A stretch of 64,000 bases of DNA from Pseudoruegeria sp039972875 (GTDB lineage: Bacteria > Pseudomonadota > Alphaproteobacteria > Rhodobacterales > Rhodobacteraceae), in assembly GCA_039972875.1 (NCBI GenBank), contig JBDWMA010000024.1, positions 86,829 through 150,828 of the forward strand, read 5' to 3'. The notes beneath the pieces were generated by a model. It worked only from the letters and a program-made list of their open reading frames with translations. It made no database searches and had not been told where the DNA came from. A program made the position numbers and the translations under genes. Shown one piece after another: positions 8,701-18,196 of the stretch. The stretch's first letter is position 1; each line of letters begins with the position of its first letter.

Positions 8701-8906
8701 CTTCGCATCCATATCAGAACCTGATGGCGCAGTTTTGTCGGTTGTATTGCGGCGGGTCAAGGCAGATTCCGTCATGTAAGGTTTGTTTTGCGGCCAATTT
8801 CGACGATAGTTTTTGAGGCGCGTTGCAATTCACGAGGTCGGCAATTCCACGCCAGATCTTCACAAAGTAATTTGCAGTGTCCGGAAAGAACTGTATCAGT
8901 CTGCGC

Positions 8907-9344
8907 ATGACGATAGAACCTATCCGCACCGCTCGCCCTGATGACGCTCTCCAATTGGTGGAGCTGTTTGTTGCCGCATATTCAGAATATATGTCCGAGA
9001 TCAGCGATTTACCGGATATGACAGAAGGGTGGCCCGAAGCCATCGCAGGCGGCGATGTTTGGGTTGTTGGTAATGACTCCCGTATTGACGGATGTCTGCT
9101 GTTGCAGGAATCTGACGACAGTCTAAAGATTGTAAACGTTGCAACGCGGCCAGAAAGCCGTGGGCAGGGGATCGGTGGGCTATTAATGCGATTCGCTGAG
9201 GCCGAAGGGGCTCTGCGCGGGGTTGATCGTATGTGTCTGTCGACTCATGTTAAAATGCCGGGCAACGTCACTCTATACGAACATCTCGGGTGGACTGAGA
9301 CAGAGCGAACAGGCAACAAAGTTCATATGGAAAAAGAACTTTAG
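8907..9344 (+). CDS. GNAT family N-acetyltransferase
   Basis: A 145-residue GCN5-related acetyltransferase unrelated in detail to the one in the cobalamin operon. The acetyl-CoA loop is visible as VATRPESRGQGIGGLLMRFA, and motif B as NVTLYEHLGWTETERTG. The start MTIEPIRTARPDDA is a normal GNAT opening; an ATG ten codons upstream was rejected because the extension does not fit the fold. It stands alone between the riboswitch operon on the other strand and smc. The substrate is unknown. Confidence 0.85.
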   Translation: MTIEPIRTARPDDALQLVELFVAAYSEYMSEISDLPDMTEGWPEAIAGGDVWVVGNDSRIDGCLLLQESDDSLKIVNVATRPESRGQGIGGLLMRFAEAEGALRGVDRMCLSTHVKMPGNVTLYEHLGWTETERTGNKVHMEKEL

Positions 9345-9366
9345 ACCCAATTCCATTCGCATATCT

Positions 9367-9375
9367 TGTGGATAA
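9367..9375 (-). promoter_or_regulatory. Consensus DnaA-box sequence upstream of smc
   Basis: The nonamer reads TTATCCACA on the minus strand, an exact match to the DnaA-box consensus, about 100 bases before the smc start codon. A second small dyad, CCACATCATGTGG, follows at about 9390-9402. One perfect nonamer in 64 kb is within chance expectation, so regulation of smc by DnaA is only a possibility. Confidence 0.3.
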
Positions 9376-9472
9376 CCTGATCATTCCTGCCACATCATGT
9401 GGGCTGGGATTGACTTGTCCGCGATTCCGCCAAAGACTTCTTACTCAATAGAATCAACGACAGGCCACGGCT

Positions 9473-12400
9473 TTGCGATTTACACGACTGCGTTTGAATG
9501 GCTTCAAAAGCTTTGTTGACCCGACGGATCTGGTGATCGCGGACGGTCTTACAGGCGTGGTCGGGCCTAATGGCTGTGGCAAGTCCAATCTGCTTGAGGC
9601 TCTGCGGTGGGTCATGGGGGAAAACCGTCCAACGGCCATGCGTGGCGGTGGGATGGAAGATGTCATTTTTGCCGGGGCAGCCACACGACCTGCCCGAAAT
9701 TTTGCCGAAGTAACCTTACAACTTGATAACTCTGATCGTTTGGCCCCGGCAGGTTTTAACGATCTTGATACGCTTGAAATTGTTCGCCGCATCACGCGGG
9801 ATGCGGGTTCCGCTTATAAATCAAATACCAGGGATGTACGCGCGCGCGACATTCAAATGTTGTTTGCGGATGCATCCACGGGCGCGCATTCGCCAGCCTT
9901 GGTGAGACAAGGACAGATTTCTGAACTGATCAATGCCAAACCTAAAAATCGCCGCCGTATTTTAGAAGAGGCCGCAGGGATATCTGGTCTGTATCAGCGC
10001 CGTCATGAGGCCGAGTTAAAACTGAAGGGCACAGAAACCAATCTGGCGCGGGTTGAAGATGTTGTAGAGCAATTGGCGCAGCAATTGGGGCAACTTGCCC
10101 GGCAGGCGCGCCAGGCACAGCGGTATCGCACCATTGGGGATGAGCTTCGGCAATCTGAGGGGTTGTTGCTCTATCGACGTTGGAAAGAGGCCGAGGAGGC
10201 ACGGGCCGCATCACAGGCAGAATTGACAGAACGAGTGCGTCAAGCCGGGCAAGCTGAGGTTTTATCCCGCGAAGCGGTCAAAAAACGTGAGGAATCAGAG
10301 GCTGGGTTGCCATCCCTACGTGAGGAAGAGGCTATTGCCGCCGCGATTTTACAGCGGTTGCAGGTGCAGCGGGATACGCTAAAGGACGAAGAGGCACGGG
10401 CGGTTCAAACCATCGACACACTGACCCGTCGGATTGAACAGCTTGTGCGGGATATCGCGCGCGAAGGTGAGTTGAACCGCGACGCCGGCGAGACGATAGC
10501 GCGGCTGGAGTGGGAGCAGGACCAGATTGGCAAAGCGTCCGATGGCCAGGGCGATAAGTTGTCCCAAGCCTCTGATAGCGCCGCCGAAGCCGCACAGATT
10601 TTGCAAGATCGCGAGGCCGCTTCAAGCCAACTGACCGAAGATGTTGCCCGATTGGCGGCGCGGCATCAATCAGCAACGCGACTGTTAGAAGATTCCCGTA
10701 GAACCCTTGAACGCAACGAAGCAGAGGCTGCCAAGGCAGAGGCCGCCGTTGCTACATCACAAGAAGCATTGGAAGCAGCCGAAGCCTCATTTGAGGATGC
10801 AGAGGCCGCACAGGACGAAGCAGCGATCCTATCAGAGGATGCGGATGTCGCGCTCGAAGAGGCAGATATCGCGCGTCATGAGGCGCAAGCCCGCGAGGCC
10901 GATGCACGGGCTGAGTTATCTGAGGCGGAAGGTGAATCCAGTGCGTTGCGGGCCGAAGTCGGTGCTTTGGCGCGACTTGTTGAACGCGACACAGCCGAAG
11001 GTGGTCAAGTCTTGGATCACGTCCGGGTGACGCCCGGATATGAAAAAGCGTTGGGGGCGGCTTTGGCCGATGATTTGAGGGCACCGGTCGTTGGCACCGA
11101 TATGCCATCGGGCTGGGCCACATTGCCGGGGTATCCACAGGCACAATTGCTACCCGATGGGATAGATGCACTGACCAATAACGTAACAGTCCCCGAAGTG
11201 CTGGTGCGCCGAATGGGGCAAGTGGGTTTGGTGGATCGCGTAGATGGCGCGAGTCTGCAGGCCACGCTAAAGCCCGGTCAACGTTTGGTTAGTATCGAAG
11301 GCGATCTTTGGCGTTGGGACGGGTTCCGAGCCGGCGCAGAAGATGCCCCGAGTGCCGCGGCCCTGCGATTACAGCAGCTTAACCGCTTGGTAGAGCTAAA
11401 ACGGGATCTCGAGGAAGTTTCCGCGCGATCCGAAGGGGCGCGGCAGGCCCATGAATTGCTGACAGAAGAGTTGCGCCGGCGAACCCAAGAGGACCAAGCC
11501 GCCCGTGATGCGCGTCGGAATGCAGATCGCGCCGTTGCGGATGCGGGGCGGGCTCTATCAAAATCTGAGGCCGACCGTAATATCGCACAGGGTCGATTAG
11601 AATCCCTTGGGATGGCGGTCAGCCGCCACAAAGAAGAGGCGCTGGGCGCGCGGCAACGCCTGACCGAGGCGGAACGTGGGGCCGACGCCCTTGAAGATCT
11701 GGAAGAGGCGCGCGCACGGGTTGAAGACGTCAAAATGACGGTTGAGGCTTCTCGGATGACGATGATGGCCAAACGGTCTGCCCATGACGAATTACGCCGC
11801 GAAGGCGAGGCGCGTGTCAAACGCAGCCAAGAGATCACCAAGGAAATCAGCGGTTGGCGTCACCGATTGGATACCGCGGAAAAGCGGATTGCGGAACTTG
11901 AGGATCGAAAGCTGTCCTCTGAAGATGAGCTTCAGGAGGCCAAGGCCGCACCCGAGGAAATCGCAATTCAACGCGAGGAATTGGCCGACGCGATAGAGGA
12001 GGCCGAGGCACGAAAGGCAACGGCGAGCGATGCTCTGATCTCAGGTGAAGGGGCCCTGCGAGAGGCGCTGACCCAAGAACGCGAAGCTGAGCGTCTGGCC
12101 GGAGAGGCCCGTGAGGCCCGCGCCCGATCTGAGGCCCGCGCGGACGCTGCGCGGGAAACAGAGCGTGCCGCGAGTGATCGTATCGGTGAGGACATGGAAA
12201 CCACGCCGCAGGATTTGCTTGAGGCATTGCAGGCAGATCCCGATAAAATGCCGTCCGCAGAACATATTGAGGCTGAAGTAAACCGTTTGAAACGGCAGCG
12301 AGATGCGCTTGGTGCTGTAAATCTAAGGGCCGAGGAAGATGCCCGTGAGGTTCAGGATGAACATGATCACCTGGTTCAGGAAAAGAGCGATCTGGAAGAG

Positions 12401-12928
12401 GCGATCAAAAAGCTCCGCAGTGGCATATCCAGCCTAAACAAAGAGGGGCGGGAACGGTTGCTGACGGCCTTTGAGCAAGTAAACAGCAATTTCTCATTGC
12501 TGTTTACGCATCTGTTTGGGGGGGGCGAAGCGAAACTGGTTCTTGTCGAAAGTGATGATCCGCTAGAAGCCGGTCTTGAGATTATGTGCCAGCCTCCGGG
12601 TAAAAAACTGTCGACCTTGTCCTTGTTGTCCGGCGGCGAGCAAACATTAACGGCGATGGCGTTGATTTTTGCTGTGTTCTTGGCAAACCCGGCTCCGATT
12701 TGTGTCTTGGATGAGGTCGATGCGCCGCTGGATGATGCTAATGTCACCCGGTTCTGCGATTTGCTGGATGAGATGTGCCGCCGAACAGACACGCGGTTTC
12801 TGATCATCACCCACCACGCTGTGACGATGGCGCGGATGGATCGTCTGTTTGGTGTCACAATGGGAGAACAAGGCGTTAGCCAGTTGGTCAGTGTTGATCT
12901 GAAGAAAGCAGAACAAATGGTCGCATGA
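9473..12928 (+). CDS. smc: Chromosome segregation protein SMC
   Basis: SMC forms a homodimeric ATPase that organises and segregates the chromosome with ScpA and ScpB. At 1151 residues it is full length: an N-terminal ATPase half with Walker A GPNGCGKSN at residues 31-39, a long Ala/Glu/Arg-rich coiled coil from about 170 to 490, a hinge region around 500-630, the returning coiled coil to about 980, and the C-terminal half with signature LLSGGEQTLTAMAL near 1050 and Walker B VLDEVDAPLDD. The start is TTG at 9473 because the protein then begins MRFTRLRLNGFKSF exactly at the SMC domain and no upstream ATG is in frame. Confidence 0.97.
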   Translation: MRFTRLRLNGFKSFVDPTDLVIADGLTGVVGPNGCGKSNLLEALRWVMGENRPTAMRGGGMEDVIFAGAATRPARNFAEVTLQLDNSDRLAPAGFNDLDTLEIVRRITRDAGSAYKSNTRDVRARDIQMLFADASTGAHSPALVRQGQISELINAKPKNRRRILEEAAGISGLYQRRHEAELKLKGTETNLARVEDVVEQLAQQLGQLARQARQAQRYRTIGDELRQSEGLLLYRRWKEAEEARAASQAELTERVRQAGQAEVLSREAVKKREESEAGLPSLREEEAIAAAILQRLQVQRDTLKDEEARAVQTIDTLTRRIEQLVRDIAREGELNRDAGETIARLEWEQDQIGKASDGQGDKLSQASDSAAEAAQILQDREAASSQLTEDVARLAARHQSATRLLEDSRRTLERNEAEAAKAEAAVATSQEALEAAEASFEDAEAAQDEAAILSEDADVALEEADIARHEAQAREADARAELSEAEGESSALRAEVGALARLVERDTAEGGQVLDHVRVTPGYEKALGAALADDLRAPVVGTDMPSGWATLPGYPQAQLLPDGIDALTNNVTVPEVLVRRMGQVGLVDRVDGASLQATLKPGQRLVSIEGDLWRWDGFRAGAEDAPSAAALRLQQLNRLVELKRDLEEVSARSEGARQAHELLTEELRRRTQEDQAARDARRNADRAVADAGRALSKSEADRNIAQGRLESLGMAVSRHKEEALGARQRLTEAERGADALEDLEEARARVEDVKMTVEASRMTMMAKRSAHDELRREGEARVKRSQEITKEISGWRHRLDTAEKRIAELEDRKLSSEDELQEAKAAPEEIAIQREELADAIEEAEARKATASDALISGEGALREALTQEREAERLAGEAREARARSEARADAARETERAASDRIGEDMETTPQDLLEALQADPDKMPSAEHIEAEVNRLKRQRDALGAVNLRAEEDAREVQDEHDHLVQEKSDLEEAIKKLRSGISSLNKEGRERLLTAFEQVNSNFSLLFTHLFGGGEAKLVLVESDDPLEAGLEIMCQPPGKKLSTLSLLSGGEQTLTAMALIFAVFLANPAPICVLDEVDAPLDDANVTRFCDLLDEMCRRTDTRFLIITHHAVTMARMDRLFGVTMGEQGVSQLVSVDLKKAEQMVA

Positions 12929-12991
12929 ACGTGACCCCCTTGTGATCAACTTCCACGTTAGATTGACCCTTAATCAATGATTGAGGGTCAC

Positions 12992-13357
12992 ATGCGTTAT
13001 CTCTTACTGTTTCTATGTTTTGCCACGATCGCCACGGCACAGACGACACCTGGAATCAGGGACAACGATGCCCTTTTGTCAAAGGCTGATCTGGCGGCTG
13101 CGCTCAGCGGTAATGTTGTTCGATTTTACGATGGGGGTGCGGCATCTTTCAGCACGGATGGGCGATACGCATATAAATACGATTCAGGGGAGCAAGTTTG
13201 GTCGGGTGTGTACCAAATCGGGGCAGCCTCTGAGGTTTGCGTGGAATTTGACAACGGATTTTCGCGGTGCGATGTCTATGTTGAGGATGGCAACCGATTG
13301 ATCCTAATCACAGACAAAGGTGACCGTTTTCCCGTGAAGTCCGTTGAGGCGGAATAG
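12992..13357 (+). CDS. Small secreted protein of unknown function
   Basis: A 121-residue protein starting MRYLLLFLCFATIATAQ, a clear signal peptide with likely cleavage after TAQ or ATA, so it is exported to the periplasm. The mature part is beta-rich with one Cys pair (VCVEFDNGFSRCDVY) that could form a disulfide. I do not recognise the family. The ATG at 12992 is preceded by GAGGGTCAC and starts directly on the signal peptide; an ATG five codons earlier would spoil it. It follows smc by 63 bases and precedes a lytic transglycosylase on the same strand. Confidence 0.65.
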   Translation: MRYLLLFLCFATIATAQTTPGIRDNDALLSKADLAAALSGNVVRFYDGGAASFSTDGRYAYKYDSGEQVWSGVYQIGAASEVCVEFDNGFSRCDVYVEDGNRLILITDKGDRFPVKSVEAE

Positions 13358-13478
13358 TGTAGGATGATTATTTGCTTTGGTCTTGTTGGGATTTAACAGG
13401 GGTTTGTCCGTGTTCAAAGATGCGGTAGGCTGTTCCAAATTGATCTGTCCCTTTTGACAAGAGTAGAAAGAGTTTTTT

Positions 13479-14279
13479 ATGCGTTCCCTTCTTGGTCCGG
13501 CCGTGTTGGCGGTTTCCCTTTTATCCGCCACGTCTGTGGTGGCAGCGTCCTGTGGCAATACTGGAAACGGATTCAATGCGTGGAAATCGGACTTTGCCAA
13601 AGAGGCGAAAAAGGCGGGTATTGGGAAAAAGGGTTTGGACGCATTGGCACAGGCGCAATACGCCAGTCGGACCATTTCCGCGGACCGCAACCAAAAATCG
13701 TTCAGATATAGTCTCCCAAAGTTTTTGGAAATTCGCGGAGCGAATACAATCATCGCGCAAGGGCGCAAACGCAAAGCGCGCAATCCGAATTTCTATGCAT
13801 CGCTGGAGCGTGCCTATGGGGTGCCCGCAGGCGTTTTGATTGCAATACACGGAATGGAAACGGCTTTTGGTGGCTTTATGGGGGACAGTCAGGTTGTGTC
13901 TGCCATTGTGACCTTGACCTATGATTGTCGTCGCTCTGACTTTTTCCGCCCCCATGCATTGGGTGCGCTAAAACTGGTTGATCAAGGTTCGATAACCGTG
14001 AACACCAAAGGTGCAAAACACGGAGAGTTGGGCCACACCCAATTTCTGCCGGGGAATGCGTTGACATATGGTGTGGATGGGAATGGTGACGGGCGCGTCG
14101 ATTTCTATGACATTAGTGATGCCATGGCTTCCACTGCGAATTATCTGCGCCAAAAAGGGTGGCAACCGGGCAAAGGCTATCAAGAGGGTCAGCCGAATTT
14201 CAAAGTGATCGAAGAGTGGAATGCGGCAACCGTGTATCAGCAAGCCATTGCGATCATGGGGGCAAAGATCGACGGTTAA
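13479..14279 (+). CDS. Lytic murein transglycosylase (MltB/SLT family 3-like)
   Basis: A 266-residue exported enzyme that cleaves the MurNAc-GlcNAc bond of peptidoglycan with 1,6-anhydro product formation. It has a signal peptide (residues 1-22, ending VVAAS), the catalytic glutamate in AIHGMETAFGGF (around residue 127), and the family-typical GELGHTQFLPGNALTYG and DGNGDGRVDFYDISDAMAS segments. No lipobox is present, so it is probably soluble in the periplasm. A C-terminal peptidoglycan-binding domain found in some homologues is missing. It ends three bases before the convergent cobD stop. Confidence 0.9.
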   Translation: MRSLLGPAVLAVSLLSATSVVAASCGNTGNGFNAWKSDFAKEAKKAGIGKKGLDALAQAQYASRTISADRNQKSFRYSLPKFLEIRGANTIIAQGRKRKARNPNFYASLERAYGVPAGVLIAIHGMETAFGGFMGDSQVVSAIVTLTYDCRRSDFFRPHALGALKLVDQGSITVNTKGAKHGELGHTQFLPGNALTYGVDGNGDGRVDFYDISDAMASTANYLRQKGWQPGKGYQEGQPNFKVIEEWNAATVYQQAIAIMGAKIDG

Positions 14280-14282
14280 GGT

Positions 14283-15197
14283 TTAGATCACCGTAAGCAA
14301 AAGGGTCAGGGTTATGAACCCGGCCCAACTGCGCCAAAGCGTGTGGGTTGCAGCTTCTATCTCTGCCGGACCAATGTCTCGTTTCCCAATGGCATTGACA
14401 TAGGGAAAATCGCGCAACTGCCCATCATAGCTGCGTGGGCCAGACAAAGCGATGTTCATAACCACTGCCATGGCGGCTTCGGGCCATCCGGCGTTCGGAG
14501 ATCGATGCAGGGGTGCGTCTTGGCGGATTTGCGGCCAGCAGCTGAATTTGCCGTGGGTTATGGCAATCAACAGGGCGGTCAGGCGCGCAGGTATCCAGTT
14601 CACCACATCGTCGATTCGGGCGGAGGCCCAGCCAAAGTCACGATGCTTGTCTGTTTTATAACCAATCATGCTGTCGGCGGTATTGATCACTTTGTAGACC
14701 AGTAACCCGGGCAACCCCAGCAGTAGAAACCAAAAAGCGGGGGCGATTACACCGTCTGATTGATTTTCAGCGGCGCTTTCGATGGCGGCACGGGCGATAG
14801 CGGATTCCGTCATATCTGCTGTGTCGCGACCGACAATCATAGCAACCGATGTGCGACCATTCCCAAGTGATACGCGCAACCCATCGGCAACGGCGCGGAC
14901 GTGGTCGACCAAACTGCGCTGGGCCAGCAGAATGGCGGTCAATGCGATTTCTAGAATTCCAAAATCAGGGAGGGCCGAGATCAGTCCGCCAATTGACCAA
15001 GCCAAAATACAGAGGCCAAGAATACAGAGCACGCCGTTGCGTTTCCGGTTGGGCCCGGCGTTAAAACGGGTGTCCAATCGTGCGATAATCCGGCCAATAA
15101 AAACGGCAGGGTGTTGGAATCGTGTCCAAAGCCATTTGGGTTCTCCGAATACCGCGTCTAACAGCAAAGCAATCACTAGAAACCAGGCGTGCTCCAT
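14283..15197 (-). CDS. cobD: Adenosylcobinamide-phosphate synthase CobD (CbiB)
   Basis: An inner-membrane enzyme that attaches aminopropanol (or its phosphate) to adenosylcobyric acid to give adenosylcobinamide (phosphate). The 304-residue protein begins with the family signature LLLDAVFGEPKWLW and carries FWFLLLGLPGLLVYKVINT and the DSMIGYKTDKHRDFGWASAR region, all typical of CbiB/CobD. Several transmembrane segments are evident. Its ATG overlaps the cobC stop by one base (TAATG), so the pair is translationally coupled. Convention here follows Pseudomonas denitrificans naming, in which CobD is this synthase. Confidence 0.95.
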   Translation of the reverse strand: MEHAWFLVIALLLDAVFGEPKWLWTRFQHPAVFIGRIIARLDTRFNAGPNRKRNGVLCILGLCILAWSIGGLISALPDFGILEIALTAILLAQRSLVDHVRAVADGLRVSLGNGRTSVAMIVGRDTADMTESAIARAAIESAAENQSDGVIAPAFWFLLLGLPGLLVYKVINTADSMIGYKTDKHRDFGWASARIDDVVNWIPARLTALLIAITHGKFSCWPQIRQDAPLHRSPNAGWPEAAMAVVMNIALSGPRSYDGQLRDFPYVNAIGKRDIGPAEIEAATHTLWRSWAGFITLTLLLTVI

Positions 15198-16138
15198 TAG
15201 AGGGCCGCCTCAAGCCGGGTAAATTGGTCAGGTTGTGGAAGCCCAAGGCGCACCCAAGTCTTTGAATAGGGAAAGATACGGCTCCAGATATGATGCTTGG
15301 CCAATTGGTCCTGCAAAGCGGTCGCATCTGCAACGTCATAAAGTCGAAACAGTGTGGTTCCTCCAAGGACCTTTGCCCCGGCCTGTCGCATAGTTGTATC
15401 CATGCGGGCGCAATCCTTCTTGAGACGTTCGCGAGTCTCTTGTGCCCAGTCTGTATCAGATAAAGCCTGCGCCCCAACAGAGAGCGCGGGGCCGGAAACC
15501 TGCCACGGTCCGATCGCATCGCGTAAGGGCGCAATTAGCTCAGGTGCTCCAACCGCAAAACCAAGTCGCATCCCGGCGAGGCCCCAAAATTTCCCAAAGC
15601 TTTTTAGCACAATGGTTTTGCCGTCTTGAACGCGTTCAATATGGCTATGGGTTGGGCAAACGTCACAAAAGCTCTCATCAATGATCGTTAGCTCAGGGGC
15701 GCCTTTCGCAAGTTCCAGTGGGCTCCATAGCCGACCAGTAGGATTGTTGGGATGGACCGCGACGCGCACCGTGCCTCTCGTCCCCGTTACAGACCAACCT
15801 GCACCGTTAAAGGCGGCGGCATGTTCATTATAGGTTGGGGTTTGGATTTCCACCTGGTGGGGGGGGCGCAATAAAGGAATGCGTGCGATTAAGGCAGATG
15901 CCCCAGGAGCAGCTAGGATGGCTGCCGTCTCCGGAATATTCCAAAACGCTCGTGCAGCCTGTTCCAGCGCCGCAAAGGCAGCCGCATCAGGCAATGCCGT
16001 CCATGCATCTGCGGGAAGGTCTTGTACAGGATAGGATAGGGGATTGATCCCTGTGGACAGGTCCAACCAATCCGCTCGGCTGCCCCGGTAGTGGGTCAGA
16101 GCCGTATCAAGGCCGCCCCCATGATCGCGGGGCGTCAT
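15197..16138 (-). CDS. cobC: Threonine-phosphate decarboxylase-like aminotransferase CobC
   Basis: A fold-type I PLP enzyme that makes the (R)-1-amino-2-propanol O-phosphate arm of cobalamin. The 313-residue protein shows HPNNPTG at residues 129-135, the PLP-pyridine aspartate in TIIDESF (D154) and the Schiff-base lysine in KSFGKFWGLAGMR (K183). The position between cobD and the DUF1636 gene, with overlaps on both sides (one and four bases), fixes the assignment over a general histidinol-phosphate aminotransferase. Decarboxylase specificity is inferred from this context. Confidence 0.93.
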   Translation of the reverse strand: MTPRDHGGGLDTALTHYRGSRADWLDLSTGINPLSYPVQDLPADAWTALPDAAAFAALEQAARAFWNIPETAAILAAPGASALIARIPLLRPPHQVEIQTPTYNEHAAAFNGAGWSVTGTRGTVRVAVHPNNPTGRLWSPLELAKGAPELTIIDESFCDVCPTHSHIERVQDGKTIVLKSFGKFWGLAGMRLGFAVGAPELIAPLRDAIGPWQVSGPALSVGAQALSDTDWAQETRERLKKDCARMDTTMRQAGAKVLGGTTLFRLYDVADATALQDQLAKHHIWSRIFPYSKTWVRLGLPQPDQFTRLEAAL

Positions 16139-16509
16139 TTGCTATCAGGCAAAGGGGGGTGGCGGGTCACAAAGTGGCCTTTGACCCCTTGGGGCCATTG
16201 GCGATAAGGCACCTGTCCCGTTTCGCTTTCCGCATGAAGGGCTGCATAGTCCACAATTGCCTGTGCGGTGTCTTTTTCCGGTGCGAATTCACCGAGTGTA
16301 TAATTCAGTTTTCCCGCGCCTTGAATCGCAATATTGCAAGACCGCGTACAGCCCATCAAGCAAGAAACGCGGCGCGTTTGGACGTCGCCTGCGCCTTCTG
16401 CGGCGGTTTCGATCAGTGCTGCCAAACGTTCACCATCGGTCAAAGGCTGCGCTTCGGCATCCCAGTCATCGCGTTTGCAGGTGTCGCATATCGTAATCCA
16501 TGTGGTCAT
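16135..16509 (-). CDS. DUF1636 ferredoxin-like metal-binding protein
   Basis: A 124-residue protein of the DUF1636 family with a thioredoxin-like ferredoxin pattern: CDTC at residues 8-11 and CLMGCTRSC at residues 50-58. These five cysteines could hold an iron-sulfur cluster or another metal. DUF1636 genes are often found beside cobalamin genes, and here the stop overlaps the cobC start by four bases (ATGA), placing it first in a DUF1636-cobC-cobD operon. A redox role in corrin biosynthesis is plausible but unproven. Confidence 0.85.
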   Translation of the reverse strand: MTTWITICDTCKRDDWDAEAQPLTDGERLAALIETAAEGAGDVQTRRVSCLMGCTRSCNIAIQGAGKLNYTLGEFAPEKDTAQAIVDYAALHAESETGQVPYRQWPQGVKGHFVTRHPPLPDSK

Positions 16510-16704
16510 GCGTGTCTCTTTCCTAAGTCGATGCCTTTTGAAACCGATTCACCAAGGGTGTGCAACCCGTTGTCGCGTCGAATATGTATCTCATAACGAC
16601 ATGACATCATTTTTTAGGTGGGCTTTTGGTGTTGCATCGAAATGGGCGGTGAGGCAAAGCCATTGGTGATCGGTATCTCATCGTGATCATAAAAGAGAGT
16701 TCCC

Positions 16705-17082
16705 ATGCGGTTTATTGCAACGCTTCTTATTCTGACCATCGCCGTTTTGCATTTTTACATTGCGTGGTTTGAGATTTTTGCGTGGCAATCCCGAGGGCCG
16801 AACGTGTTTTCGTCCTTTCCCGTTGAATTGTTTGAGCCGACCACAGCAATGGCAGCGAACCAAGGGGTTTATAACGCGTTTCTTGCCATTGGATTGGTTT
16901 GGTCCCGGGTGATCAAAGATGCCGAATGGGCGACCAAAATTGCCACCTGTTTTCTGCTGTTCGTTCTGATTGCTGGGGTATTTGGCGCGGCAACGGTGTC
17001 GGTGAGGATTTTGATCGTACAAGCGGTTCCGGCGCTGGCGGCTTTGGTGTGCTTGCTCATGAGCCGCGGCAAACAACACTGA
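16705..17082 (+). CDS. DUF1304 small membrane protein
   Basis: A 125-residue protein with four predicted transmembrane helices (about residues 3-25, 50-68, 75-95 and 100-118). The opening FIATLLILTIAVLHFYIAWF with a membrane His, followed by an FEIFAW segment and NQGVYNAFLAIGL, matches the DUF1304 family. Its function is unknown. GAGAG lies eight bases upstream of the ATG. The 195-base gap separating it from the divergent DUF1636 gene must hold promoters for both; I see no riboswitch in it. Confidence 0.8.
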   Translation: MRFIATLLILTIAVLHFYIAWFEIFAWQSRGPNVFSSFPVELFEPTTAMAANQGVYNAFLAIGLVWSRVIKDAEWATKIATCFLLFVLIAGVFGAATVSVRILIVQAVPALAALVCLLMSRGKQH

Positions 17083-17092
17083 ACCGGCTGTA

Positions 17093-17109
17093 GGGGGCAG
17101 TGTGCCCCC
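17093..17109. terminator. GC-rich hairpin between convergent genes
   Basis: A perfect seven-base stem GGGGGCA/TGCCCCC with a three-base loop lies between the stops of the DUF1304 gene and the convergent glutathione transferase. There is no strong T-tract on either side, so it may terminate poorly or act bidirectionally. Confidence 0.5.
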
Positions 17110-17118
17110 GTCCGTATA

Positions 17119-18096
17119 TTATCCGCTGCGCCTATGTGGTTTGTCAAAATCAATCACCGGATTGATCGGGATGATCCGGTGAGGATTTACGCTATCGTGG
17201 CTGTAATGATAGTGCCGCACAATGTGATCAAAGTTCACAGTCTCTTTAATGCCGGGGACTTGATATAATTCCCGCGTGTATCCCCAGAGGTTTGGATAAT
17301 CGATGATCCGCCTGCGATTGCATTTAAAATGTAGATGATAGACCAGATCAAACCGCAGCAATGTCGGAAGGAAGCGCCAATCAGCTTCCGTCAGGTTACC
17401 CCCCATCAGATAACGATTGTTTGACAAATGTTCTTCGGCCCAATCCAGCGTTTCAAACAATTGCGTCACAGCACTGTCATATGCGGACTGGGTCGTGGCA
17501 AAGCCCGATTTATAAACGCCATTGTTGACGTCTGAATAGATGCGTGCGTTGACGGTTTCGATATCATCTCGCATGGCGCGCGGCCAGTAATCATCAACAT
17601 TGCCGGTTAAGTCATCAAAGGCCGAGTTGAACATCCGAATGATTTCAGAACTTTCATTGCTCACGATCGATTGGGTTTTCTTATCCCAAAGAACAGGTAC
17701 GGTAACACGGCCAGAAATATCTGGTACAGCTTTGGTGTAAACATCGCGCATGTAGGCCAAACCATACAGCGTGTCCCCAGTTGCTCCGAGGTAGTCTGTG
17801 TCAAAGCTCCATCCATCTTCTTTCATATCGGGGTGTACGATGGAAACGGTGATATGATCGTTCAGCCCTTTTAAGGCCCTAAAGATGAGCGTGCGGTGTG
17901 CCCAAGGGCATGCGAATGAGACATACAAATGGTATCTGCCGGATTCAGCAGGGAAACCGCCTGTGCCAGAAGGTCCGGCTTTGCCATCTTTAGTGACCCA
18001 ATTGCGAAACCCAGAAGTCGAACGCTGAAATTTCCCACCGCTCTTTTTGGTGTCGATCCAGCCGTTTTCCCAGATTCCGTTGACCAAATGGCCCAT
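17119..18096 (-). CDS. Glutathionyl-hydroquinone reductase (YqjG/ECM4-type glutathione transferase)
   Basis: A 325-residue xi-class glutathione transferase that reduces glutathionyl-hydroquinones with glutathione. The catalytic cysteine is in VSFACPWAHRTLI (C63), and the C-terminal domain carries LRFDLVYHLHFKCN and the YPNLWGYTRELYQ segment typical of ECM4/YqjG. The length fits the family. It is a cytoplasmic detoxification enzyme. It is transcribed alone, convergent with the DUF1304 gene. Confidence 0.92.
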   Translation of the reverse strand: MGHLVNGIWENGWIDTKKSGGKFQRSTSGFRNWVTKDGKAGPSGTGGFPAESGRYHLYVSFACPWAHRTLIFRALKGLNDHITVSIVHPDMKEDGWSFDTDYLGATGDTLYGLAYMRDVYTKAVPDISGRVTVPVLWDKKTQSIVSNESSEIIRMFNSAFDDLTGNVDDYWPRAMRDDIETVNARIYSDVNNGVYKSGFATTQSAYDSAVTQLFETLDWAEEHLSNNRYLMGGNLTEADWRFLPTLLRFDLVYHLHFKCNRRRIIDYPNLWGYTRELYQVPGIKETVNFDHIVRHYHYSHDSVNPHRIIPINPVIDFDKPHRRSG

Positions 18097-18196
18097 GTGC
18101 AGTGCTCCTCATGCGTGGTTTTGTGCATTAGATAACATGGATTATCGCAAAACCCATTGCGCAACAGCGCGCAAGACCTCTGCATTTATGATGGAT

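Noticed and set aside
8714..9043. Minus-strand frame between the riboswitch and the GNAT gene
   Set aside because: It overlaps the 5' half of the plus-strand GNAT gene, lacks a domain, and the start lies inside that gene.
16510..16704. Possible second cobalamin riboswitch before the DUF1636-cobC-cobD operon
   Set aside because: The conserved aptamer core and B12 box were not found on either strand.
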